Assembly: GCA_900553765.1 (NCBI GenBank)
Contig: USET01000017.1
Location: forward strand, 1-13,884
Source of the DNA: an uncultured Mycoplasmatota bacterium
GTDB taxonomy: Bacteria > Bacillota_I > Bacilli_A > RF39 > UBA660
Reading direction: 5' to 3'
DNA: 13,884 nucleotides
Positions 1 through 6,133 of the stretch are shown one piece after another. Both the position numbers and the translations under genes were made by a program. The first letter of the stretch is position 1; each line of letters starts with the position of its first letter. The notes under the pieces are model-generated. The model searched no databases. It saw only the letters and a list, made by a program, of their open reading frames with translations, and had not been told where the DNA came from.

Positions 1-441
1 GAAAAAAATTTATTGTTTACTGGAAATACTGGTCTAGGAAAAACTTTTATTTCAAGTTGCATTGCTAATGAATTAATTAAAAAAAATAAAACTGTATTAT
101 ATCAAACTGCTCCAGTTATGTTAGATACAATTATTGATTACAGATTTGGTAAAAATACTAATTCTAACATTTTAGAAAATATATTAAATGTAGACTTATT
201 AATAATAGATGACTTAGGTACTGAATGCGTTAATAATATGAAATTTACCGAATTATTTAATATTATTAATACACGATTATTAAATCAAAAAAATATTACT
301 AAAACCATAATTTCAACTAACTTAAGCTTGCAAAACTTGTATAATACTTATGATGAAAGAATTGTATCAAGAATTGTTGGTAATTATAATATATGTTATT
401 TTTTTGGAGATGATATAAGATTTAAAAAAATCTGTGAATAA
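1..441 (+). CDS. DnaC/DnaI-type replicative helicase loader ATPase, 5' partial
   Basis: The frame is already open at base 1, so the N-terminus lies outside the window. The visible 146 residues form an AAA+ ATPase domain: Walker A GNTGLGKT about residues 8-15, Walker B LLIIDDLGTE, a sensor-1-like IISTNLS, and an arginine-finger region DERIVSRIVG. The ending FFGDDIRFKK is typical of clostridial and phage DnaC-like loaders. Proteins of this family load the replicative helicase onto DNA; the IS21 helper IstB shares the fold but usually ends differently. By eye G+C is only about a quarter, lower than in the repair genes of this window, which hints at an acquired or prophage-type copy rather than the chromosomal dnaI. 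No dnaB/dnaD partner is visible. The stop codon lies inside the terminator hairpin. The ATPase family is certain; the choice between DnaC and IstB is less so. Confidence 0.8.
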   Translation, partial: EKNLLFTGNTGLGKTFISSCIANELIKKNKTVLYQTAPVMLDTIIDYRFGKNTNSNILENILNVDLLIIDDLGTECVNNMKFTELFNIINTRLLNQKNITKTIISTNLSLQNLYNTYDERIVSRIVGNYNICYFFGDDIRFKKICE

Positions 442-454
442 TCACAGATTTTTT
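425..454. terminator. Bidirectional rho-independent terminator
   Basis: A perfect 13-bp stem (425-437 with 442-454) with a 4-base loop is flanked by A on the left and T on the right. It can end the rightward DnaC-like gene, whose stop codon lies in its loop, and the leftward gene ending at 478. Confidence 0.85.
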
Positions 455-477
455 ATTATTATATAAAAGCATTCTTT

Positions 478-933
478 TTATCGTTCATAATCTTCAAACT
501 TCTTATCTTTATATGGGGTTCCACCTTTTTGGGCTCCATCTCCATACAATATTGGAATAAGTTTAGTATCCATACCACTAGCTTCTGAAAATACGGCTTT
601 TTCTAAATAGTCTCTTTCTTTAATTCTTTTGCCAGATTGCATAATTTGTTCTATTATTTCCTCAAGTGATTCTTTTTTCTGTACTAAAGACTTACTCCTA
701 TTTTGTACTATTTGTTGTATCTTTGGTCTTGCTCTAAATGCTAACGAGTTGGCTTTACAATAATCCAATCTTTCCTCCATACATCTTCCAACATATTCAA
801 AATACATTTCTGGACAATTCGGATCATCTATAGATAATAAAATATTAAATATTGATTCATTTTGTATAAAATTTCTATAGATTTGAGCAAGCCTGTTCTT
901 TTCTGTTTCCTCCGGAATTTCATTGTCTGCCAA
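478..933 (-). CDS. Hypothetical protein, uncertain or missing start codon
   Basis: I do not recognise this 151-residue charged, mostly helical, soluble-looking protein. The first usable start is TTG at 933, without a good Shine-Dalgarno. The frame stays open upstream for 25 more codons to a stop at 1010-1012. That extension (for example KKERLNILIENLEQIQLLAD) has a leucine-rich, coiled-coil look and seems coding, yet holds no ATG, GTG or TTG. Either the gene starts at a rare codon such as ATA, or it is the 3' part of a gene cut at its 5' end. The C-terminus is hydrophilic and rich in Gly, Lys and Asp. It converges with the DnaC-like gene on a shared terminator and is similarly AT-rich, so both may belong to accessory DNA. 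It has no visible signal peptide or membrane segment. Function unknown. Confidence 0.55.
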   Translation of the reverse strand: MADNEIPEETEKNRLAQIYRNFIQNESIFNILLSIDDPNCPEMYFEYVGRCMEERLDYCKANSLAFRARPKIQQIVQNRSKSLVQKKESLEEIIEQIMQSGKRIKERDYLEKAVFSEASGMDTKLIPILYGDGAQKGGTPYKDKKFEDYER

Positions 934-1003
934 AGTATCAGCTAGTAATTGTATTTGTTCGAGATTTTCTATTAATATATTTAAACGCTCTTTTTTCTCT
1001 TCT

Positions 1004-1009
1004 ATTATA
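1004..1009 (-). promoter_or_regulatory. Possible -10 box for the 478-933 gene
   Basis: TATAAT on the minus strand, directly upstream of the open frame extension. No convincing -35 box is seen at 16-18 bp. Transcription from here would start near 997 and fits a start codon inside the extension or at 933. Confidence 0.3.
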
Positions 1010-1033
1010 CACTAGTTTAATAAAATTACTAGC

Positions 1034-1513
1034 CTATATCACTCGATTTTTTCCAATGTTTCTTCTTCCAATCATAAGGCCAGCTTGATGCATTGTCTCT
1101 CCACCAGAACTTGCACAAAAATCCTGCAACACATAGATATCATAGCCATGTTCAAACAAGTCTATCGCAGTTATGAGAACACAACAATCAGTATCAAGTC
1201 CACAAAGATAAATCTGATCGATTTGTTTGTCTTTTATGTAATTAAGCAATGCCGGAGTATAGGCAGAATATTGTGTTTTATCTATTACAGAAAACCCATG
1301 TGTATCGATTACGATCTTTCCATCTTCCTTTTTACAACCTTCATAGAATAATTCCTTTTCGTAGACACTATTTTCTGTATTGACAAACCTCGTAAACAAA
1401 ACATCATCAAATTTCCCAGGCTGTATCAAATCATCGATCTTTCTAGAGACAAAGGCTGTTGCTTCATTTAAAAAAGCGTCTTGTAAATCAATTATCAATA
1501 ATAGTTTTTTCAT
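1034..1513 (-). CDS. Isochorismatase/nicotinamidase-family cysteine hydrolase
   Basis: The 159-residue protein shows the family's catalytic Asp-Lys-Cys triad in order: D9 in LLIIDLQDAF, K79 in VIDKTQYSAY, and C111 in CGLDTDCCV, the DxCV block that carries the nucleophile. Members hydrolyse amides or esters such as nicotinamide, isochorismate or N-carbamoyl compounds in the cytoplasm. The substrate cannot be read from sequence; nicotinamidase (NAD salvage) is one possibility, but the protein is shorter than typical PncA (about 180-210 residues), and the metal-binding Asp-His-His set is not obvious. The start at 1513 is supported by AGGGTGAT five bases before ATG. It follows the rpmA terminator and has its own candidate -10 box, so it is probably monocistronic. 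The second Cys (C110) beside the nucleophile is unusual. Confidence 0.85.
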   Translation of the reverse strand: MKKLLLIIDLQDAFLNEATAFVSRKIDDLIQPGKFDDVLFTRFVNTENSVYEKELFYEGCKKEDGKIVIDTHGFSVIDKTQYSAYTPALLNYIKDKQIDQIYLCGLDTDCCVLITAIDLFEHGYDIYVLQDFCASSGGETMHQAGLMIGRRNIGKNRVI

Positions 1514-1535
1514 TTTATCACCCTACGATAACTTC

Positions 1536-1541
1536 ATTATA
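1536..1541 (-). promoter_or_regulatory. Candidate -10 box for the isochorismatase-like gene
   Basis: TATAAT on the minus strand, 22 bases before the start codon and just after the rpmA terminator. The -35 region is poor, so this is tentative. Confidence 0.4.
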
Positions 1542-1543
1542 TC

Positions 1544-1570
1544 AAAAAAAAGGCACTTTCGTACCTTTTT
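1544..1570 (-). terminator. Terminator of the rplU-prp-rpmA operon
   Basis: Read on the minus strand, AAAAAGGTAC pairs with GTGCCTTTTT (one G-U pair) around a GAAA tetraloop, followed by more T. It lies 9 bases after the rpmA stop. Confidence 0.85.
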
Positions 1571-1578
1571 CATACAAA

Positions 1579-1872
1579 TTATCCTCTTTCAGGATAAACA
1601 CTAACTTGTTTTCTATCTTTTCCAACACGTTCAAATTTGACATATCCAGAAATTTTTGCATATACTGTATCATCACTTCCGATACCTACGTTCTTTCCTG
1701 GGTAAATTTTCGTTCCACGTTGACGATATAAAATAGATCCACCTGTTACGTATTCTCCATCAGCAGCTTTTGCTCCTAAACGTTTAGAGATACTGTCACG
1801 TCCGTTTTGCGTAGAACCTTGCCCTTTTTTATGTGCAAATAATTGAATATTCAATTGTAATAACTTTAACAT
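1579..1872 (-). CDS. rpmA: 50S ribosomal protein L27
   Basis: L27 of 97 residues, normal length. It sits near the peptidyl-transferase centre of the large subunit, where its N-terminus contacts tRNA. Landmarks are [34 protein letters not shown] and GIGSDDT. The first residues, [17 protein letters not shown], carry the Firmicutes N-terminal extension that the protease Prp removes; by analogy with Staphylococcus aureus the cut would fall between F12 and A13. Its spelling (LNIQLFA instead of LNLQFFA) includes two extra residues at the front. The start is fixed by GGAGGTG six bases upstream, which lies inside the end of prp; the two genes overlap by 7 bases. It is the last gene of the operon, followed by a clear terminator. 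Confidence 0.97.
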   Translation of the reverse strand: MLKLLQLNIQLFAHKKGQGSTQNGRDSISKRLGAKAADGEYVTGGSILYRQRGTKIYPGKNVGIGSDDTVYAKISGYVKFERVGKDRKQVSVYPERG

Positions 1873-2186
1873 GAGGACACCTCCTTATTAATTTTTATAT
1901 ACTTTTTATAATCGTTTTGTAATTCGATCAGTAATTCGATTAAATTCGTAATGAGTGTAACCGTTACTTTATCGTGCTTCAATACGTTAATTGAAATAAA
2001 ACCTTCATCTTCTTCATATTGAATCGCATCTTGATCCAATCTCAAGATTGCATTGATCGAAGTAATTACGATACTGCTCACTGCAGCACATACGATATCA
2101 TTCCCTGCATGACTATATCCAGCATGTCCTGAAATCGTGATTTCTTTTACTTCTTTTTCCGTCTCTTTGATATGAATCTGTATCAT
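1866..2186 (-). CDS. prp: Ribosomal-processing cysteine protease Prp (YsxB)
   Basis: A 106-residue protein of the Prp/YsxB family, which removes the N-terminal extension of L27 before or during assembly of the large subunit. The signature [20 protein letters not shown] holds the catalytic His (H21) and Cys (C33), which correspond to H22 and C34 of S. aureus Prp. It lies between rplU and rpmA, the usual position, next to its substrate's gene. The ATG at 2186 comes one base after the rplU stop, and no Shine-Dalgarno is visible, so translation is probably coupled to rplU. The identification rests on the motif, length and position. Confidence 0.95.
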   Translation of the reverse strand: MIQIHIKETEKEVKEITISGHAGYSHAGNDIVCAAVSSIVITSINAILRLDQDAIQYEEDEGFISINVLKHDKVTVTLITNLIELLIELQNDYKKYIKINKEVSSC

Positions 2187-2187
2187 A

Positions 2188-2487
2188 CTATTTTGTCGTT
2201 ACAGATTTAATTTCAATTTTTGTATATGGTTGACGGTGTCCTTGTCTTCTACGGTATTTTTTCTTAGCGTTGTATTTGTAAACGACAACTTTCTTTTGTT
2301 TTCCGTGTTTTACAACTTCACCAGTTACTTCTGCATTTGTAACATATGGATGTCCAACAGTTCCATCTACCATAAGTACATTGAAATTTACTTTCTTTCC
2401 TGGTTCAGCATCCATTTTTTCAACGTAGATAACACTACCTTTTTCTACTAAATATTGCTTTCCACCAGTTTCAATAACTGCTTTCAT
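2188..2487 (-). CDS. rplU: 50S ribosomal protein L21
   Basis: L21 of 99 residues, a large-subunit protein that binds 23S rRNA. It opens with [17 protein letters not shown] and ends with the basic family signature [19 protein letters not shown]. The start is fixed by AAGGAGGT six bases before ATG. It is the first gene of the rplU-prp-rpmA operon and is preceded by a strong promoter and a structured leader, which points to autoregulation at the RNA level. The order L21-Prp-L27 is the standard Firmicutes arrangement. Confidence 0.97.
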   Translation of the reverse strand: MKAVIETGGKQYLVEKGSVIYVEKMDAEPGKKVNFNVLMVDGTVGHPYVTNAEVTGEVVKHGKQKKVVVYKYNAKKKYRRRQGHRQPYTKIEIKSVTTK

Positions 2488-2496
2488 ATTGACCTC

Positions 2497-2586
2497 CTTC
2501 TTTATTTTCTAAGACTCGCCTAATAGGCACACTATCGTGTTTATTACCTAGTTCGTGCGGTTGTAGCAACATGAGGTACTACACAA
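2497..2586 (-). promoter_or_regulatory. L21 leader RNA of the rplU operon
   Basis: The roughly 95-base untranslated leader of rplU matches what I recall of the Rfam L21 leader. It has TACCT pairing with AGGTA across a multi-part structure, an inner GTAG/CTAC pairing, an ACCGCACGAA segment, a CACGATAGTG hairpin and a GCCTATTAGGC hairpin followed by GAGTCTTA. Such leaders are thought to bind the ribosomal protein and repress the operon. The assignment rests on conserved pieces and position; a covariance-model search would settle it. Confidence 0.7.
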
Positions 2587-2592
2587 TATAGA

Positions 2593-2621
2593 ATTTTATC
2601 ACAAACTCCTTGATAAGTCAA
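2593..2621 (-). promoter_or_regulatory. Strong sigma-A promoter of the rplU operon
   Basis: Minus strand: -35 TTGACT (2616-2621), 17-bp spacer, -10 TAAAAT (2593-2598) with a TGA extension. It starts transcription near 2586, at the front of the L21 leader. Most of it lies inside the 3' end of spoIVFB, whose TGA stop is also the TGn element. Confidence 0.75.
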
Positions 2622-3357
2622 ACGTTTTCCTTAAAATTTCTCGCTCTGTATGATACGTTTGATCGATATAAAATATATGACTTCTCTCTCGATACATTTT
2701 CCTAATATCTCCTCCATTTATCACTTGTTTTTTGCGAAAATGATAAGAATATAAATATCGTTCTAATAAAAACTTTAACGTCGTACGATCGATGTTGCGA
2801 AAATACGTCACGATCTGTACTGTAAGATAGCTACATAAAACAATTCCAAGAAGATTATGAAAAAAAAGAGAGACATACCAAAGAATACTTCCCATTACAA
2901 AAGACACAAAGAAAACTCCATATTTAGAAGAACGATATGGAACAAACAATTGAAGGATGATTTCTACTAATTTTGAACCATCTAACGGAACGATAGGAAG
3001 TAAATTAAAACACAAAAGTGCATAGTGTATCAAAGCAATAGAAGGTGCCCCCAAAAAAGAAAAAAGAAAGTAACCTAGTTGTTGCGCGATAGGGCCTGCT
3101 ATCAATATCAAAAACTCTTCGACAATTGGACGATTGAGTTGCTCGGAAAACCTCGTCATTCCTCCAAAAGGATAAATCGTAATCGATGTGATCTTCCAAC
3201 GATAGAGATACGCAACAAAAGCGTGACCGAATTCATGAACGAGAAGTAAAAGCGTAAACCAAAAGAAAAAGGAAAAACGTCCCAACATCATCATGATAAA
3301 ACCAACGATATAAAAAAGTGGATGAAAGTATAACTTATGAAAGATAAGTTTTATAAT
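2599..3357 (-). CDS. spoIVFB: SpoIVFB-like intramembrane metalloprotease (M50), probable ATT start
   Basis: A multi-pass membrane zinc protease of the site-2 protease family. In B. subtilis SpoIVFB cuts pro-sigma-K in the mother cell during sporulation. Visible here are the zinc motif HEFGH in a hydrophobic segment, a conserved FGGMTRF loop, and the second motif FNLLPIVPLDG whose Asp is the third metal ligand. There is no C-terminal CBS domain; the tail contains FLLERYLYSYHFRKKQ. The first ATG is at 3294, with no Shine-Dalgarno. The frame extends 21 codons upstream and encodes the family N-terminus (KLYFHPLFYIVGF), but no ATG, GTG or TTG occurs there. An ATT at 3355-3357, a few bases after the AAGGAAGGAAAAG stretch, is the best start, giving 252 residues. 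It overlaps the end of spoIVFA, its regulator. Confidence 0.82.
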   Translation of the reverse strand: MIKLIFHKLYFHPLFYIVGFIMMMLGRFSFFFWFTLLLLVHEFGHAFVAYLYRWKITSITIYPFGGMTRFSEQLNRPIVEEFLILIAGPIAQQLGYFLFSFLGAPSIALIHYALLCFNLLPIVPLDGSKLVEIILQLFVPYRSSKYGVFFVSFVMGSILWYVSLFFHNLLGIVLCSYLTVQIVTYFRNIDRTTLKFLLERYLYSYHFRKKQVINGGDIRKMYRERSHIFYIDQTYHTEREILRKTFDLSRSL

Positions 3358-3988
3358 CTAACACTTTTCCTTCCTTTTTATATACGAGATATAAGGTTTC
3401 ACCTTTCGCCTCACCGAGTAAGGATCCCTTTTCGACATAATCGTATAATTTGATATTTAAATGATCGACATTTCCATACCACAAGTCTACCCCATCCACT
3501 TGCTGAATGATTACCGTGTTTCCATACCCTTCTTTCTCTCCTATAAAAACGACGATCCCGCTTTGTTGTACAGGAACGAGATAGGAAGGGGCAACTGTAA
3601 GTTTTACCCCGTCTTTATAAATATGTGACTCTTCATAGGTTAACTTCTCATTGAATACCTCTTTATCCTTTTTTATAAATAACTCTTGAAACGGAAGTTC
3701 AGATCCAACATATTTTTTATATAGCTGATTCACAGTAGCAAAATCAAAATTCGTGTCATATACATGATGATAAAACTGTGTCTTAAGATCACGATTCTTT
3801 TTTAAAAAGATAAAAAGAATCAGCGTAATTGCGATCGTAAATAAAACCTTTAATGCATAATTTGTAACATAGCGAAGTATCGCGGACTTTGTAGAATCTT
3901 CTCTTTTGTGAGCACGCATATTCACTTCAGGTGTCCGCTGTTTTTTCTTCTTCATTTCTGCTTTCAGCTTTTCAATTTCCTTGTCCAT
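3335..3988 (-). CDS. spoIVFA: SpoIVFA-like membrane protein with degenerate LytM/M23 domain
   Basis: 217 residues: a basic, helical cytoplasmic N-terminus, one membrane segment at about 47-62, and an external C-terminal LytM-like domain at about 130-217. The fold's GYGNTVIIQ segment is present, but the zinc ligands of active M23 peptidases are not: the usual His is Q163 and the final HxH is absent. That matches SpoIVFA, which is not a peptidase but tethers and holds SpoIVFB inactive in the forespore outer membrane until cut. It lies immediately before and overlaps the spoIVFB-like gene, the classical pairing. AGGTGAG precedes ATG by 6 bases. A possible sigma-E promoter lies just upstream. Without that context it could only be called a degenerate M23 protein. 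Confidence 0.82.
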   Translation of the reverse strand: MDKEIEKLKAEMKKKKQRTPEVNMRAHKREDSTKSAILRYVTNYALKVLFTIAITLILFIFLKKNRDLKTQFYHHVYDTNFDFATVNQLYKKYVGSELPFQELFIKKDKEVFNEKLTYEESHIYKDGVKLTVAPSYLVPVQQSGIVVFIGEKEGYGNTVIIQQVDGVDLWYGNVDHLNIKLYDYVEKGSLLGEAKGETLYLVYKKEGKVLDYKTYLS

Positions 3989-4005
3989 CTTATCTCACCT
4001 ATCTT

Positions 4006-4034
4006 AATATATGAACTACTGACAAGTGATATGC
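4006..4034 (-). promoter_or_regulatory. Possible sigma-E promoter of the spoIVFA-spoIVFB pair
   Basis: Minus strand: GCATATC (4028-4034), 14-base spacer, CATATATT (4006-4013). The Bacillus sigma-E consensus is about KMATATT, 14-15 bases, CATACAMT, so there are one and two mismatches. The B. subtilis spoIVF operon is sigma-E controlled. The predicted transcript would start only a dozen bases before ATG, which is short. No good sigma-A promoter is seen here. Confidence 0.35.
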
Positions 4035-4037
4035 AAC

Positions 4038-4060
4038 AAAAAAGAATGGATCTCCATTCT
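4038..4060 (-). terminator. Terminator after mreD
   Basis: Minus strand: AGAATGG pairs with CCATTCT around AGAT, followed by six T. The mreD stop codon sits at the foot of the stem. It separates mreCD from the spoIVF pair. Confidence 0.85.
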
Positions 4061-4556
4061 AATCGATTTTTCGAATATGAAATTTTCTACTAATTTTATC
4101 CGTCACAACATATAAGAGAATCGCATAGATCACATTGAGTAAAATGGAAGAATAAATTCCCTGTAATAGATACATTCCATCGAATGCAAAGAAACCAACG
4201 AGTGATAAAATGGAATATTCTAAAATGCGATCAAATGCGATGACGAGAACTGCCATAAAACCAATGCTGACGATGTTGTTAGAAAACCATTCATTTAACA
4301 AACGAATAAAAAGTGCGACGAGTAAAAATAAAACACAGTGCAAGAATACCGTATCGGTAAATACGATATCATAGCAAAGACCTAGCACACCTGCAACCTT
4401 TAAATAATCATCTTCATGATGATTAAAATAAGGATAGATAATTAGTAGTGACATAAGAGTTAAAAGCGGAATCAATAATTGACTATGAATTGGAATAAAG
4501 TTACTTACAATCCCATCCAGACAAAAAGAAACGATCAAAGTAATGGCGACAAGCAT
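4059..4556 (-). CDS. mreD: Rod shape-determining protein MreD
   Basis: A 165-residue, very hydrophobic protein with about five or six membrane segments, the size and profile of MreD (about 160-175 residues). MreD is part of the elongasome that guides cell-wall synthesis along the cell side. Sequence conservation in this family is low, so the call leans on topology and on its place directly after mreC, whose stop it overlaps by one base (TAATG), implying translational coupling. The start ATG is preceded by GGAAG about eleven bases upstream. The usual downstream genes minC and minD are absent; a terminator follows at once. Confidence 0.88.
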   Translation of the reverse strand: MLVAITLIVSFCLDGIVSNFIPIHSQLLIPLLTLMSLLIIYPYFNHHEDDYLKVAGVLGLCYDIVFTDTVFLHCVLFLLVALFIRLLNEWFSNNIVSIGFMAVLVIAFDRILEYSILSLVGFFAFDGMYLLQGIYSSILLNVIYAILLYVVTDKISRKFHIRKID

Positions 4557-5410
4557 TATTGACTCGCTTCCTTTCGTTTTAAAATTGTCACATAATTCAA
4601 ATCGTCAAAATCGACACTCGATGTCACCTCGACAGTTTTAGCTAAATCAAAATTATCCGTCTTTACTCTTTTTACTTTTCCAACCATAATTCCACTTGGA
4701 AAATTGTCTCCCATTCCCGTTGTCGTGACAACAGATCCAGCAGGAATTTCAATATTATCAGCGATCCCTTCTACGGTAAATGTGTTTCCCTTTCTCTTAT
4801 ATCCAGAAAGAAGTCCGTAGACATACTTGTCTCCAACTGCAATTTTGACTGATATTTTATTATTGACGTCCTCACTCGTCAAAAGTTTCACTGTACTGTT
4901 GAAATTAGATACTTTCGTCACCTTTCCAATGACACCATCACTTACGATAACTGGCATATCCTTTTCAACTCCATTGTGACTTCCTTTATCGATCGTAATC
5001 GTATTGTACCAATACCCTAAATTACGATTTACAACAGTCGCATTTAAATACTCTGTCTCTACTAAAGTATTGTTTAATTCTAAAGTTTCTTTCATGCTCT
5101 TTAATTGATGTTCTAACTCTTCCTTCTCTGCTTGAATGAGATCCGTTTCTTTTACTTTCTTCTGTAATGTTTTATATTTTTCATATAAATCTTGTTTTTC
5201 CTGATATTCTACAACTTTATCCTTGACGAACTTGATCGGTTGATAAGCTACTTTTTGAACGAGTAAAACCGTATCCTTTACTGCCTTTTCAATCGGTGTT
5301 AATGTACGATCCGTCGTTACGATATGTGCAATCAAACCAAGAAGCACAGCAGCAACAATCGCACCAATTAAAATAAAATATTTTTTATCCATCTTTTTTT
5401 GATTGTACAT
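4556..5410 (-). CDS. mreC: Cell shape-determining protein MreC
   Basis: 284 residues, typical length. One membrane segment at about 11-31 anchors it, a coiled coil (about 65-115) follows, and the rest is the extracellular beta-rich domain. Family signatures include VVNRNLGYWYNTITIDKGS, GVEKDMPVIVSDGVIGKV and VTTTGMGDNFPSGIMVG. MreC forms filaments outside the membrane and links MreB/MreD to penicillin-binding proteins of the elongasome. The start at 5410 has AGGTGAT five bases upstream. It lies between radC and mreD; mreB, normally between radC and mreC, is missing here and must be elsewhere if the cell is rod-shaped. Confidence 0.95.
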   Translation of the reverse strand: MYNQKKMDKKYFILIGAIVAAVLLGLIAHIVTTDRTLTPIEKAVKDTVLLVQKVAYQPIKFVKDKVVEYQEKQDLYEKYKTLQKKVKETDLIQAEKEELEHQLKSMKETLELNNTLVETEYLNATVVNRNLGYWYNTITIDKGSHNGVEKDMPVIVSDGVIGKVTKVSNFNSTVKLLTSEDVNNKISVKIAVGDKYVYGLLSGYKRKGNTFTVEGIADNIEIPAGSVVTTTGMGDNFPSGIMVGKVKRVKTDNFDLAKTVEVTSSVDFDDLNYVTILKRKEASQ

Positions 5411-5425
5411 AACATCACCTATTTC

Positions 5426-5431
5426 ATTATA
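5426..5431 (-). promoter_or_regulatory. Candidate -10 box for mreCD
   Basis: TATAAT on the minus strand, 15 bases before the mreC start and directly after the hairpin at 5437-5460. The -35 region (TTTCCA at 17 bp) is weak. The resulting leader would be very short. Confidence 0.35.
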
Positions 5432-5436
5432 ATATA

Positions 5437-5460
5437 TTTCCCTTTACTTGGAAAGGGAAA
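5437..5460 (-). repeat. Perfect 9-bp inverted repeat at the end of radC
   Basis: TTTCCCTTT and AAAGGGAAA flank a 6-base loop. The stem includes the last codons and stop of radC. On the minus strand it is followed by TATATTATAATG rather than a T-run, so it is a poor terminator by the usual rule; it may pause or process the radC-mreC transcript. Confidence 0.6.
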
Positions 5461-6133
5461 TTCTTCCATTTTCATAAAAACTATAATAACCATATTTTCC
5501 AATTATCATATGGTCTAACACCACAATTCCAAGGATCATTCCTATTTCGAACAATTGCTCCGTCAACCGAATATCTTCCTCTGATGGTTCGACATTTCCA
5601 CTCGGATGATTATGAATACAAATTAAAAAGGAAGCAGAAAGTAAGTAAGCCTCTTTAAATATTTCGCGTGGATGGACCAAACTTCGATTGACCGTTCCAA
5701 CGAACAAGCGCTTATCTCGAATCACTTTCTTTTGCTGATCTAGATAGACACAGTAAAAATATTCCTGTTTCACATCTCCTAAGCGATATTTATAATATTC
5801 ATAAACTGTTTGTGTCCCTGTAATTTTTAATTGCTGTAATGTTGATACCGGAGCATAAATTCTCCTTCCAAATTCAATCGCAGCTAGAATGCTACATGCA
5901 TGTGCAGGTCCGATCCCTTCGATTTTTCGTAATTGTTCGTAGGGAATATTCTTCCAATGTTCTGTCGATCCCACTTCTTTTAAAACCAGTTGTGCGAGTT
6001 GTTTTACAGGATACTTTCTCGTTCCTGTTCGAAGAAGAATCGCAAGTAATTCCTCGTTATTTAAATAGTTTACTCCTTCTCGAATCAATCGTTCTCTCGG
6101 ACGTTCTGCTTCAGGTAGTCTTGTTACTTTAAT
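5444..6133 (-). CDS. radC: RadC family JAB/MPN domain protein, probable ATT start
   Basis: RadC (UPF0758) of 229 residues when started at ATT 6131-6133. It has an N-terminal helix-hairpin-helix region (KIEGIGPAHACSILAA) and a C-terminal JAB1/MPN domain with the metal motif HNHPSGNVEPSEED (HxH, seven residues, S, two residues, D). The cellular role is unsettled; a role in DNA repair was proposed and later doubted. The nearest standard start is TTG at 6088, but that removes the family's conserved beginning: the frame upstream reads KVTRLPEAERPRERL, the usual RadC opening. Only ATT precedes it, with GGTGA nine bases before and ATT overlapping the previous gene's stop as ATTAA. The gene lies just before mreC, as in many Firmicutes. 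Confidence 0.92.
   Translation of the reverse strand: MKVTRLPEAERPRERLIREGVNYLNNEELLAILLRTGTRKYPVKQLAQLVLKEVGSTEHWKNIPYEQLRKIEGIGPAHACSILAAIEFGRRIYAPVSTLQQLKITGTQTVYEYYKYRLGDVKQEYFYCVYLDQQKKVIRDKRLFVGTVNRSLVHPREIFKEAYLLSASFLICIHNHPSGNVEPSEEDIRLTEQLFEIGMILGIVVLDHMIIGKYGYYSFYENGRISLSK

Noticed and set aside
1..441. IstB helper ATPase of an IS21 element
   Set aside because: No transposase frame or inverted ends are visible and the C-terminus is of DnaC type; kept only as an alternative.
1012..1032. Terminator after the isochorismatase-like gene
   Set aside because: Only a 5-bp stem with a long AT-rich loop and no T-run; too weak to call.
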